In this document: in pieces, positions 35,488-43,750 of the stretch
Position numbering within the stretch: the stretch's first letter is position 1
How the letters are laid out: the number at the start of each line of letters is the position of its first letter
Source: Rouxiella badensis
GTDB lineage: Bacteria; Pseudomonadota; Gammaproteobacteria; Enterobacterales; Enterobacteriaceae
Direction of reading: 5' to 3'
Assembly: GCF_002093665.1 (NCBI RefSeq)
Contig: NZ_MRWE01000039.1
Location: forward strand, 1 to 46,426
DNA length: 46,426 bases
Position numbers and translations under genes: made by a program
Notes under the pieces: generated by a model
The model's input: only the letters and a program-made list of their open reading frames with translations
Database searches by the model: none
Told to the model about the DNA's origin: nothing

Positions 35488-37923
35488 ATGTCTGGATTAA
35501 ATTCCCAGTCGAGCCTCATACTCAGGCTATGGTGTTGTATTTTAGGGGTTATTCTTACCGTAAGTGGCTTGTTCTTCGCCATTGAAGGTGGAAAACTGGT
35601 TTCTCTCGGTGGTAGCTGGTACTTCTTGATTGCCGGCATTGTGATGGTGTTATCTGCTATTCAATACTTCCGTGGTAAATCTTCTGCTGTAGTCCTGTTC
35701 GTTCTGGTGTTCCTTGGAACCCTCATCTGGTCATTCTTTGATGCAGGTTGGGATTTCTGGCCACTGGTATCCCGTTTGATGGTGCCTACGGGCTTTATGC
35801 TGTTAGGCTTTGCTACCTGGCCAATCCTGCGTAAAAAAGAAGGTAAGGCGAGTTTCGCCAAGCTGTCCTACGTCCTGACTGCCGTATTGGCCGTGGGCAT
35901 GGTGGTAACCTTCGTGCAGATGTTCCAGCCGCATCCGACCGTTGCTTCTAATGGTAATGAGCTGCCTCTGGTACCTGTTGATAAAGCCAAAGAGCAAAAA
36001 GACTGGAGCAACTGGGGCAATACCCCAGGCGGTAACCGCTTCGTGGCGTTGGATCAGATCAACCGTAACAACGTTAAAGATCTGAAAGTTGCCTGGACCT
36101 TCCACACCGGCGATACCCCAATCAGCCCAGGAGGAAACGGTGCAGAAGATCAGGAAACTCCGCTGCAGATTGGCGACAAAGTATTCCTGTGTACTCCACA
36201 CAACAACGTCATCGCTGTCGATGTCGATTCCGGCAAACAAATCTGGAAGCGTGAAATCAACGCGCAGGCACAGGTTTGGAACCGCTGCCGTGGTCTGGCC
36301 TACTTCGATGCGACTAAGCCTGTTGTACAGCCAACGGTGCCAAACTCTACGCCGGTACCGCAGCCTGTACTGGCTGCCGGTGACACCTGTCAGCGTCGTA
36401 TTCTGATGAACACCATTGATGCGCGTCTGGTTGCTATCAACGCCGACAACGGTGAGTTCTGTTCAGACTTCGGTAACAACGGTGTTGTTGACCTGAAAGC
36501 CGGTCTGGGTGAAGCAGGCGATCCTAAATACCAGCTGACCTCCGCCCCAACTGTTGCCGGTACCACCGTTGTGGTGGGCGGCCGTGTTGCGGATAACGTA
36601 CAAACCGATATGCCGGGTGGTGTAATTCGTGGTTTCGACGTTATCACCGGTCAAATGCGTTGGGCGTTCGACCCAGGCAATCCAGATCCAAACGCGAAGC
36701 TGCAACCGGGTCAGACCTACGTTCGCAGTACGCCAAACTCATGGGCACCAATGTCTTACGACCCAGCAATGAACACCGTGTTCATGCCTATGGGTAGCCC
36801 ATCTGTTGACCTTTGGGGTGCAAACCGTAACGCGCTGGACCACAAATACGGTGCCTCCGTATTGGCGGTTGATGCGACGACCGGTAAAGAGAAGTGGGTT
36901 TATCAGACCGTTCATAACGATCTGTGGGACTTTGACCTGCCGATGCAGCCAAGTCTGATCGACTTCAAGATGAAAGACGGTACGACTAAACCCGCCGTTA
37001 TCATCGGTGCTAAAACGGGTCAGATCTTCGTGCTCGATCGCCTGACCGGTAAGCCGCTGACCGAAGTTAAAGAACTGCCTGTTAAGACGCGTAATATTCC
37101 TAACGAGCAGTACTCTAAAACTCAGCCGTTCTCTGTAGGTATGCCTTCAATTGGCAATCAGAAACTGACCGAATCGGACATGTGGGGTGCGACACCGTTC
37201 GACCAGCTGATGTGTCGTATTAGCTTCAAATCAATGCGTTATGACGGTCTGTTCACCGCGCCAGATACCGATAAGTCTCTGAGCTTCCCAGGTTCTCTGG
37301 GCGGGATGAACTGGGGCAGCATGTCCTTCGACCCGAATCACCATTATATGTTTGTTAATGACATGCGTCTGGGCCTGTGGGTACAGATGATCAAGCAGAA
37401 CAACAACAACGTTGCTGCAAGCAACGGTGGCGAGTCTGTTAACACCGGTATGGGCGCCGTTCCTCTGAAAGGCACTCCTTACGGCGTCAACAAAGACCGC
37501 TTCATGTCTCCGCTGGGTATCCCGTGTCAGAAACCACCTTTCGGTACACTGTCTGCGATTGACCTGAATACTCAGAAAATCGTCTGGCAGGTTCCGGCCG
37601 GTACTGTTCAGGACACCGGTCCATTCGGTATCAAAATGCGGGTTAAAATGCCTGTGGGTATGCCTACTCTGGGCGGTACTCTGGCAACTCAGGGCGGCCT
37701 GGTATTCATCGCCGGTACTCAGGACTACTACCTGCGTGCATTCGATGAGTCAACCGGTAAGGAAGTTTGGAAAGCGCGTCTGCCAGTAGGCAGCGGCGGC
37801 GGCCCAATGAGCTACGTTTCACCGAAAACCGGTAAACAGTACATCCTTATCTCTGCAGGCGGCGCACGCCAGTCACCAGACCGCGGTGACTACGTTATTG
37901 CCTACGCACTAGACAACAAATAA
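35488..37923 (+). CDS. gcd: Membrane-bound PQQ-dependent glucose dehydrogenase
   Basis: 811 residues from the ATG at 35488, with GGAGAG eight bases upstream (a TTG five codons earlier is less likely). Residues about 12-145 hold the five transmembrane helices typical of mGDH. The rest is a periplasmic eight-bladed PQQ propeller with tryptophan-docking repeats ('KIVWQVPAG', 'GKEVWKARLPV', 'GKEKWVYQT'). The calcium/PQQ-site motif 'HNDLWDFDLP' starts at about residue 476. It oxidises D-glucose to gluconolactone in the periplasm and reduces ubiquinone. PQQ synthesis genes are not in the window, so holoenzyme depends on genes elsewhere or on external PQQ. Length fits E. coli Gcd. A strong terminator follows. 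Confidence 0.95.
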   Translation: MSGLNSQSSLILRLWCCILGVILTVSGLFFAIEGGKLVSLGGSWYFLIAGIVMVLSAIQYFRGKSSAVVLFVLVFLGTLIWSFFDAGWDFWPLVSRLMVPTGFMLLGFATWPILRKKEGKASFAKLSYVLTAVLAVGMVVTFVQMFQPHPTVASNGNELPLVPVDKAKEQKDWSNWGNTPGGNRFVALDQINRNNVKDLKVAWTFHTGDTPISPGGNGAEDQETPLQIGDKVFLCTPHNNVIAVDVDSGKQIWKREINAQAQVWNRCRGLAYFDATKPVVQPTVPNSTPVPQPVLAAGDTCQRRILMNTIDARLVAINADNGEFCSDFGNNGVVDLKAGLGEAGDPKYQLTSAPTVAGTTVVVGGRVADNVQTDMPGGVIRGFDVITGQMRWAFDPGNPDPNAKLQPGQTYVRSTPNSWAPMSYDPAMNTVFMPMGSPSVDLWGANRNALDHKYGASVLAVDATTGKEKWVYQTVHNDLWDFDLPMQPSLIDFKMKDGTTKPAVIIGAKTGQIFVLDRLTGKPLTEVKELPVKTRNIPNEQYSKTQPFSVGMPSIGNQKLTESDMWGATPFDQLMCRISFKSMRYDGLFTAPDTDKSLSFPGSLGGMNWGSMSFDPNHHYMFVNDMRLGLWVQMIKQNNNNVAASNGGESVNTGMGAVPLKGTPYGVNKDRFMSPLGIPCQKPPFGTLSAIDLNTQKIVWQVPAGTVQDTGPFGIKMRVKMPVGMPTLGGTLATQGGLVFIAGTQDYYLRAFDESTGKEVWKARLPVGSGGGPMSYVSPKTGKQYILISAGGARQSPDRGDYVIAYALDNK

Positions 37924-37946
37924 GCGCTCGCGCTTGGTTGAATGAT

Positions 37947-37980
37947 AAAGCCCCGGCTGGAGACAGTCGGGGCTTTTTTT
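37947..37980 (+). terminator. Rho-independent terminator of gcd
   Basis: AGCCCCGGCT pairs with AGTCGGGGCT (one G-U) around a 6-nt loop and is followed by TTTTTTT. It lies 23 bp after the gcd stop. The AAA before the stem gives a weak T tract on the other strand, so it may also serve the convergent AraC gene. Confidence 0.92.
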
Positions 37981-38047
37981 ATAAATATCAATCTGCAAAT
38001 TTTCCGATTACACCCCGACCTTTTTAAGGGGGTGAATCTTTGCCGCG

Positions 38048-38923
38048 TCAAATAGTGATTCTCTGCTCATAGCGCTTTTTATATTGCCGTGGACTCACGC
38101 CAACGTGATGCCTGAAAATACGCGAAAAATAGAGCGGATCCTCATAACCTACCGCCTGGGAAACCTGCCCAATCGCCAGGTGCGTTGACTGAAGAAGGTT
38201 TCTGGCGCGGTTGATGCGCTGCTTTTCCCGCCAGGAAAATAGGGTTTGCTGCATCTCCTTTTTGAACAGATGTGCCAGCCGGGAAGGGGATAAAAATACC
38301 TGCCCGGCGAGATGTTCAATCGTCAACTCATCGGCAATATGATCGGTAATGTAATGGCATAAGGCGCTGATTCTTGGGTCTACGCTTTGGTGATTTGAGG
38401 CGGGCTGCAGCTTGAAACACGAGATAATCAGTCGCTCCAGCGCATTCATTGCCAGAGCCTCGCTGAGTAATTCGTTGCTGGCATTCTGCTGGATGACCTC
38501 CCAAAAATAGTCCTGAATCTGCCCCGTTAAGGCTGGGTTATTGAGCGACGTCACGCCGATATTATCTTCAAGCCTGTCCCAGCGTAGCCAGTCTAGCCAG
38601 TAGGGACGTGGATGAAAATATATCCATAGATGATCCCAATGCTCGCTGTTGTCTGCGCGGCCATAGTGGTGGGCAACATCGGGTGGAAAGAGAAACAGAT
38701 CGTTAATACGACTGTAGATGTATCGATTGCCGGCTTTTATCCTGCCTTCGCCTCTTAAGGTCATATGTAAAATATAACCCTTCATGCCACCGGGGCGGTT
38801 TATGTAGTAATCAAGCGGGCTGGCGCGTGATATTGGCGTATAACCGGCCACCAGATAGGCATTGAAGGTGAAACTTTTCATCAATGGTGAATAGCTCACC
38901 CTGTCTTGCTGATTCAATTCCAT
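38048..38923 (-). CDS. AraC-family transcriptional regulator (AraC-like, galactoside operon)
   Basis: 291 residues, with a pattern close to E. coli AraC along its length. The N-terminal arabinose-binding cupin shows 'MKSFTFNAYLVAGYTPI', 'YYINRPGGMKGYILHMTLRG' and 'DLFLFPPDVAHHYGR'. The C-terminal pair of helix-turn-helix motifs includes 'LTIEHLAGQVFLSPSRLAHL' and 'AVGYEDPLYFSRIFRHHVGV'. It is third in a run after an MFS symporter and a GH42 galactosidase and probably activates them. The effector is expected to be a sugar released or imported by those genes, such as arabinose or galactose; this is inference. No arabinose catabolic genes (araBAD) are adjacent. Confidence 0.9.
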   Translation of the reverse strand: MELNQQDRVSYSPLMKSFTFNAYLVAGYTPISRASPLDYYINRPGGMKGYILHMTLRGEGRIKAGNRYIYSRINDLFLFPPDVAHHYGRADNSEHWDHLWIYFHPRPYWLDWLRWDRLEDNIGVTSLNNPALTGQIQDYFWEVIQQNASNELLSEALAMNALERLIISCFKLQPASNHQSVDPRISALCHYITDHIADELTIEHLAGQVFLSPSRLAHLFKKEMQQTLFSWREKQRINRARNLLQSTHLAIGQVSQAVGYEDPLYFSRIFRHHVGVSPRQYKKRYEQRITI

Positions 38924-38970
38924 TCCATTTGCCCTGCCTGGCTGCCGGTAAGTGAGAGATTAATGGCACT

Positions 38971-41004
38971 TTACTTTGGGGACTCGACTTCCGATTGGTA
39001 AACTCGCACTCCCCAGGGTTCTATAGGCTGATGGCCGTTAGAAGACGCGGGTGCATTGCCCAGCAGGCAAACGCTGTTTTCTGGCGCGGTTATCTGCTGC
39101 GGTTCTAAAGAGTAATTAAAGAAGAATGTCAGTGTTTTACCCGCCCTGCCTAGTGCCTTTTTAACAATGATTGGGAAACTGTGAGCCGTGTGGCAAGACG
39201 CCAAAGAGCCCTTTTGGGTCAGGCGCTTGACCAACTGTGAAATCACCGGCTTACTGCTTAGGCAACCGATATAAATAGCCGACCCCTTACCGTATTGCGA
39301 CTCGGTTATGGCGGCATATTTTCCCCAAACGGGATGCTGATAGCGGGCGAGTACCTGGACTTTATCCGCGTCATCGGGGGTCAGCAGCTCCATCCATAAC
39401 TCGGCGCGCTCATCGTCGGCAAGGGTAAAGTCACCCACCTGGCTGGTCAGGCCGACATCCTGCGGCAGAACAAACTGGCTGTAGCTGACTCGGCAGCACG
39501 CTTTAATAACACCCGGTTGGCTTTGGGTCCTGACTTTCACGTTTTCATCACTGAAGCCGCTTTTAAAACTGATAAGCGCATGGCCTCCCGATTCGACATA
39601 GTGGTTGATTCGTTGCAAGAGCGCGTCAGAGGCGGCGTAGAGTGCTGGAACAACGATAGCCTTGTAGCGCGAGGTGTCTGAATTGACGTCGTTGATGATA
39701 TCCACGGAAATATTGCTGTCGTAAAGCGCGTCATAAAAGCGGCGAAAAACGTTGTTATAAACGTTGCTTTGCGCGTCACCAGGTTTAAACCAGTTGAACG
39801 CATCCATCGCCTCATTGCTCACCAGAATAGCCACCTCATTGTCGATTTTCATGTCCTCCAGATAATCCGACAGCGTTGCCAACTCTGCGCCAATGGTTTT
39901 GGCCTCCAGATAGGTAGGATTAGGGGAGAAATCGTGGCTCAACAGGCCTTTCCAATAAGTTTCGAATGAATTGTGAATAGAGTGCCAATGCCAGTAGGAA
40001 ACCATTCTGGCGCCGGAGGCGATATGACTGAAGGCCTGTAGGCGAAGTTGGCCGGGGAAAGGTGTCCATTGCGCAAATCCCTGGGCTTCGGTCTCCAGCA
40101 CAAAATATCCGGCTCCCTGTTTCAATGCTCGAGCAATGTCACCGCCAAAGGAGATTTCACGGCCGGTCAGCTGCTCCTGAGAAGGATGGTAAATATCCAC
40201 ACCGGCAACGGTTAATGCCTTTGCGGCAGAGAAATGATCGACCCGAGGTTGTACACCATAGGAGTAACCACGCCATTCGAAGTCAAAATTATGGGTAATA
40301 AACTGCTCCGGACGCGCATATTCTTTTACTATCTGGCTTTGCCACGCCAGATAATCGGTCACTGTTTGACGCTGAAAGGTCGAGAAAGCGCAGCCCAGGC
40401 TGGCGTTAATCGTGTTCTCGACGGGGGGGAAATCCTCCCAATGGTCGATACGGTTACTCCAGTAATCCAGCCCAAAATCCTTATTCAACTGGTGAAGGTC
40501 AGGATAACGTTCGCGAAGGTGGGCGATGAATTTTTGCTGCATCACTGGCCCGACGTTATCGTAGTGCTTGGTTTCATTATCCAGCTGGTAGCCCACGATG
40601 GCCGGATGCTTGTGCACGTGCTCTAGCAATACGCGGATGATATTTTCCGCATAGCGCAGAAAAACGGGGCTGACGATATCCATAATCTGACGGCGACCAT
40701 ATTTTTCCTTTCCCTTGAGGGTAGTCACCATCACTTCGGGATGTTTACGCGCCAGCCAGGAGGGAATAGCATACGTCGGCGTGCCGATAATCACCGCAAT
40801 ACCGGCCTCGTGCATGGCGTCCAGAACGCGGTCAATATGATAAAAGCAGTACTCTCCTTGCTGCGGCTCGAGCGTACTCCAGGTTGATTCTGCGATACGC
40901 ACGATGTTAATACCGGCATCCTTCATCATGCTAATATCTGCTGCCAGCCTGTCTTCAGGCATATATTCATCATAATAGGCCACACCGTAGTAAATCGCCG
41001 ACAT
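38971..41004 (-). CDS. GH42 beta-galactosidase
   Basis: 677 residues of glycoside hydrolase family 42. The TIM barrel (about 1-390) begins 'YYGVAYYDEYMPEDRLAADI'; the acid/base Glu144 is in 'IVGYQLDNETKHY', and the nucleophile is Glu304 or the nearby Glu306 in 'FVLETEAQGFAQW'. The trimerisation domain and C-terminal beta domain follow. GH42 enzymes cleave terminal beta-galactosides; some also act on alpha-L-arabinopyranosides. No signal peptide, so cytoplasmic. It lies between an MFS sugar symporter gene (14 bp upstream) and an AraC regulator, consistent with imported galactosides or plant-derived oligosaccharides. The catalytic sequence is typical except that 'LDNET' replaces the common 'HNEY'-type segment. 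Confidence 0.93.
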   Translation of the reverse strand: MSAIYYGVAYYDEYMPEDRLAADISMMKDAGINIVRIAESTWSTLEPQQGEYCFYHIDRVLDAMHEAGIAVIIGTPTYAIPSWLARKHPEVMVTTLKGKEKYGRRQIMDIVSPVFLRYAENIIRVLLEHVHKHPAIVGYQLDNETKHYDNVGPVMQQKFIAHLRERYPDLHQLNKDFGLDYWSNRIDHWEDFPPVENTINASLGCAFSTFQRQTVTDYLAWQSQIVKEYARPEQFITHNFDFEWRGYSYGVQPRVDHFSAAKALTVAGVDIYHPSQEQLTGREISFGGDIARALKQGAGYFVLETEAQGFAQWTPFPGQLRLQAFSHIASGARMVSYWHWHSIHNSFETYWKGLLSHDFSPNPTYLEAKTIGAELATLSDYLEDMKIDNEVAILVSNEAMDAFNWFKPGDAQSNVYNNVFRRFYDALYDSNISVDIINDVNSDTSRYKAIVVPALYAASDALLQRINHYVESGGHALISFKSGFSDENVKVRTQSQPGVIKACCRVSYSQFVLPQDVGLTSQVGDFTLADDERAELWMELLTPDDADKVQVLARYQHPVWGKYAAITESQYGKGSAIYIGCLSSKPVISQLVKRLTQKGSLASCHTAHSFPIIVKKALGRAGKTLTFFFNYSLEPQQITAPENSVCLLGNAPASSNGHQPIEPWGVRVYQSEVESPK

Positions 41005-41018
41005 ACTGCCTCCTGATA

Positions 41019-42251
41019 TTATTCAGTGATTGTCTTTTGAGGAATAAAAGCGCGTGCTTTATCTAATGTGAAGTAGGAAATGAGCGTAAATGAAAAGGCG
41101 ATAAGCCCTAGAACCAAATAGCTGTCCGCAAAGCCAAAGTTTTTATACATATGGCCAATAGCGCTGGAAAGAAATATTTCGCTAAACCTTTTTGAGAACT
41201 GGAAGCCGATTAAATACACCGTTGCCGAAAGCCATGGGTTAAAGTTTTTAGCGATATATTTTAGGCCCGCGACTAAAAATACCGAACTTTCGAATCCATG
41301 CAGCATTTTGATGGCGCTAATTGAGACAGGTCCAACCGCGTAAGCTGAACCAATGATACGAAGACTCATGATCAGACCGCAGTAGATTAGGGCATTTTTG
41401 GGGCCAATTTTATTCACAAACCACGGCGAGAAGAACATGACTATGGCATCAAGAAATATCTGTGCCGTGTAAAGATAACCGAAAACTTCAGCGCCGCGTG
41501 CTTTACTGGAAAAGAAATGGCTGTAGTAAATGGCAAACTGCTGATCGTAGGTTTCATACACCGCGCCGACGCCGACCATGTAGAGGGCGAAGAACAAAAA
41601 CTTGCGTATTTTCATTAAATTACGCACGTCTTCGAGCGTGACGGGCGCGCGTCGGCTCCCCTGTGCGGCATCATTGATTGAAACACGTGGATTGGTCTTC
41701 CACACAATGAACAATAAAATAACCCCTGCACAGCTTGCCATCCAGAAGATGAGATTCTGGTCTATTCCGTAGAGAATACCCGCCATAAAGGTGGCGATGG
41801 CCGCACCAATACCGCCAAACATTCTTGCCTTACCAAATTCGAATCCCGTCATGCGGCTGACTTTATCGATATAGGCTTCGCACACGCCACAGCCTGCACC
41901 AAAAGCAAAACCAATATAGATGCCGCCCGCCAAGGCACCGAGTATGACATTGTATTTAAGCAGTGGAGCAAAAATCCAAATCCAATAAGGGGCGAATAGC
42001 GTAATAATAATCGCCAGCATCCACATTAGATTTTTTCTAAATATAAGTTTGTCGGCCACAAACCCGAAAATAGGCTGTACGCAGACAGAGACAATGGCAG
42101 TAAAGGAATAAACCAGGCCAACGTCGGCATAATCAATGCCAATAGTGTCCGTGAGCCACAGTGAAAGATAGGGATAACAACTTCCCCATCCAATAAAGAA
42201 GAACAAAAAGAACAGGCAACACATGAGATAATTATTATTGAGTTTTAGCAT
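41019..42251 (-). CDS. MFS oligosaccharide:H+ symporter (LacY-like)
   Basis: 410 residues, a 12-helix MFS carrier of the LacY/RafB oligosaccharide:H+ symporter family. It starts 'MLKLNNNYLMCCLFFLFFFI' and has 'LYGIDQNLIFWMASCAGVIL' in the middle and 'MLHGFESSVFLVAGLKYIAK' in the C-terminal half. The 'GFVADKL...RKNLMW' loop between helices 2 and 3 is the family signature. It imports a galactoside or related oligosaccharide from the periplasm for the GH42 enzyme. It is first in the operon; an AraC-family protein is encoded third. The specific sugar is not predictable. Confidence 0.93.
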   Translation of the reverse strand: MLKLNNNYLMCCLFFLFFFIGWGSCYPYLSLWLTDTIGIDYADVGLVYSFTAIVSVCVQPIFGFVADKLIFRKNLMWMLAIIITLFAPYWIWIFAPLLKYNVILGALAGGIYIGFAFGAGCGVCEAYIDKVSRMTGFEFGKARMFGGIGAAIATFMAGILYGIDQNLIFWMASCAGVILLFIVWKTNPRVSINDAAQGSRRAPVTLEDVRNLMKIRKFLFFALYMVGVGAVYETYDQQFAIYYSHFFSSKARGAEVFGYLYTAQIFLDAIVMFFSPWFVNKIGPKNALIYCGLIMSLRIIGSAYAVGPVSISAIKMLHGFESSVFLVAGLKYIAKNFNPWLSATVYLIGFQFSKRFSEIFLSSAIGHMYKNFGFADSYLVLGLIAFSFTLISYFTLDKARAFIPQKTITE

Positions 42252-42482
42252 GATTCACCTCGTTACCCCCCAATGGGTCGTGGAATTAACTTAGCGCTAA
42301 ATATCCACATAAAGCGGTAAAGAGATGCTGCTAACATAGAAAAATCTGCTGCACAGGGTCGCTTTGTGAGCAACCTCACGTTGGCCAAGGGGGAAATAAA
42401 AAACGGCTTCCTTAGTCAGGAAGCCGTCAGGGTTTTAAGGGGATTTCAGACAAAAATCATCTTTTGGTCATTCAGAGCCCGA
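42252..42482. promoter_or_regulatory. Promoter region of the symporter-galactosidase operon
   Basis: 231 bp. It has a 10-bp perfect palindrome TTAGCGCTAA (42291-42300), about 45 bp upstream of the symporter start, and TAGC-containing segments on the same side that loosely resemble AraC half-sites but without their spacing. The terminator of the downstream dehydrogenase operon lies at 42394-42427. Confidence 0.45.
42394..42427 (-). terminator. Rho-independent terminator of the dehydrogenase operon
   Basis: ACGGCTTCCT (42403-42412) and AGGAAGCCGT (42418-42427) form a perfect 10-bp stem with a 5-nt loop. On the minus strand it is followed by TTTTTTATTT. It lies about 55 bp beyond the cytochrome c stop. 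Confidence 0.9.
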
Positions 42483-43745
42483 TCAAGGTTGCAGGCTTTT
42501 TCGTACCTCACTCACCTCATCGGCCGTCACAGGCGGCGCCTTGTTGCTCCAACCTTGACGAATAAAGGTTGAGAGCTGGGCAATCTCGTCGTCAGACAGG
42601 CGTGCCGCAAAGCCTGGCATTGCCAGCGTAGACGGTGCCCGTGCGGTAGAAGGCTGTTGCGCACCGGCGAGGATTGTGTGGATCAATCCCGTAGGGTCCT
42701 GCGCATTAACAATTGTCGCCTGACTCAGCTGCGGGAAGACGCCCGGCGCCCCTTTGCCGGTCACAAAATGGCATGCTCCGCAGTTGTCCAGATACAAACG
42801 TTCGCCGACGCTCAGGTTTTTCGCTGCGGTCAGTCTGGCCTCGGTTGCGTTGTTTGACTGAGTATCCTCCGCCGATAGCGGAGGGTTTCCACCCAAAAAC
42901 TTCACGTAAGCGGCAATCGCTTTCAGGTCAGCCTCGGTCATATAGGCGGTGCTGTTTTCTACCACCGAGGTCATCTCACCGCCCACGGCGGCTTTGTCGT
43001 TGCGACCTTTGCCCAGGTAATCAACAATTTCCTGTTCATTCCAGTGTGCGATACCGCGCAGGGAAGGGACTTCCCACCCGTTAAGGCTGCCCCCAGCAAG
43101 GAATTGAGCATCGCCGCTGTCGAGTGCTTTCTCGTTCATGCCAAGGCCACGCGGTGTATGGCAGCTGCCGCAGTGTCCAAGGCTTTCGACCAAATAAGCG
43201 CCACGATTGACCTCAGCCGATGCGCCACCAATAGGCTGGAAAGGCTTGTCAGAGGTGAAAGCCCAGTTCCAGAAGCGCATGCCCCAGCGCTGGCTGAACG
43301 GGAAGCTGAGTTCGGTTTTTGGCGGCGATTCGGCACTCGGTTTTACACCCTGCATGAAATAGGCGTAGAGCGCGTGCATATCCTTATCGTTAATTTTGGC
43401 GTAATCAGGGTAGGGCATTGCCGGATACAGCCGCGTACCGTCAGGCAATACGCCCTTACGAACCGCATCGGAGAACTGCTGTTCGCTGTAGCCGCCGATA
43501 CCGTGGTCTTTATCCGGCGTAATGTTGGTCGAATAAATAGTGCCTAAGTTCGACCTGATGGCCAGTCCGCCGGAAAAGGCTGGCCTGCCTGCTGTCGTGT
43601 GGCACGCCCCGCAGTCGCCCAGCCGTGAAACGTATTCGCCCTGTTTGATAAGCGCTGCGTCATCGGCCTGAGCGTGTGCCATAAAGCCTGCTCCCATAAA
43701 GACGACGTTAGCAAATAAGAAGCTCTTGAGATTCATCATGTTCAT
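42483..43745 (-). CDS. Triheme cytochrome c subunit of a gluconate-type dehydrogenase
   Basis: 420 residues with an N-terminal signal peptide of about 27 residues. Three CxxCH haem sites: Cys45-Cys48-His49 ('CGACHT'), Cys192-Cys195-His196 ('CGSCHT') and Cys322-Cys325-His326 ('CGACHF'). This three-haem pattern is typical of the membrane-attached cytochrome c of gluconate 2-dehydrogenase, 2-ketogluconate dehydrogenase and alcohol dehydrogenase complexes. It passes electrons from the FAD subunit to ubiquinone on the periplasmic side. It starts five bases after the flavoprotein gene, and a terminator follows. The ATG is not closely preceded by a strong ribosome site, so coupled translation is likely. 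Confidence 0.93.
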   Translation of the reverse strand: MNMMNLKSFLFANVVFMGAGFMAHAQADDAALIKQGEYVSRLGDCGACHTTAGRPAFSGGLAIRSNLGTIYSTNITPDKDHGIGGYSEQQFSDAVRKGVLPDGTRLYPAMPYPDYAKINDKDMHALYAYFMQGVKPSAESPPKTELSFPFSQRWGMRFWNWAFTSDKPFQPIGGASAEVNRGAYLVESLGHCGSCHTPRGLGMNEKALDSGDAQFLAGGSLNGWEVPSLRGIAHWNEQEIVDYLGKGRNDKAAVGGEMTSVVENSTAYMTEADLKAIAAYVKFLGGNPPLSAEDTQSNNATEARLTAAKNLSVGERLYLDNCGACHFVTGKGAPGVFPQLSQATIVNAQDPTGLIHTILAGAQQPSTARAPSTLAMPGFAARLSDDEIAQLSTFIRQGWSNKAPPVTADEVSEVRKSLQP

Positions 43746-43750
43746 GTCAC

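Noticed and set aside
42291-42310. TAGC...TCC segment as an AraC I1-type half-site
   Set aside because: The spacer is eight rather than seven bases and the site points away from the symporter gene; the palindrome alone was kept.
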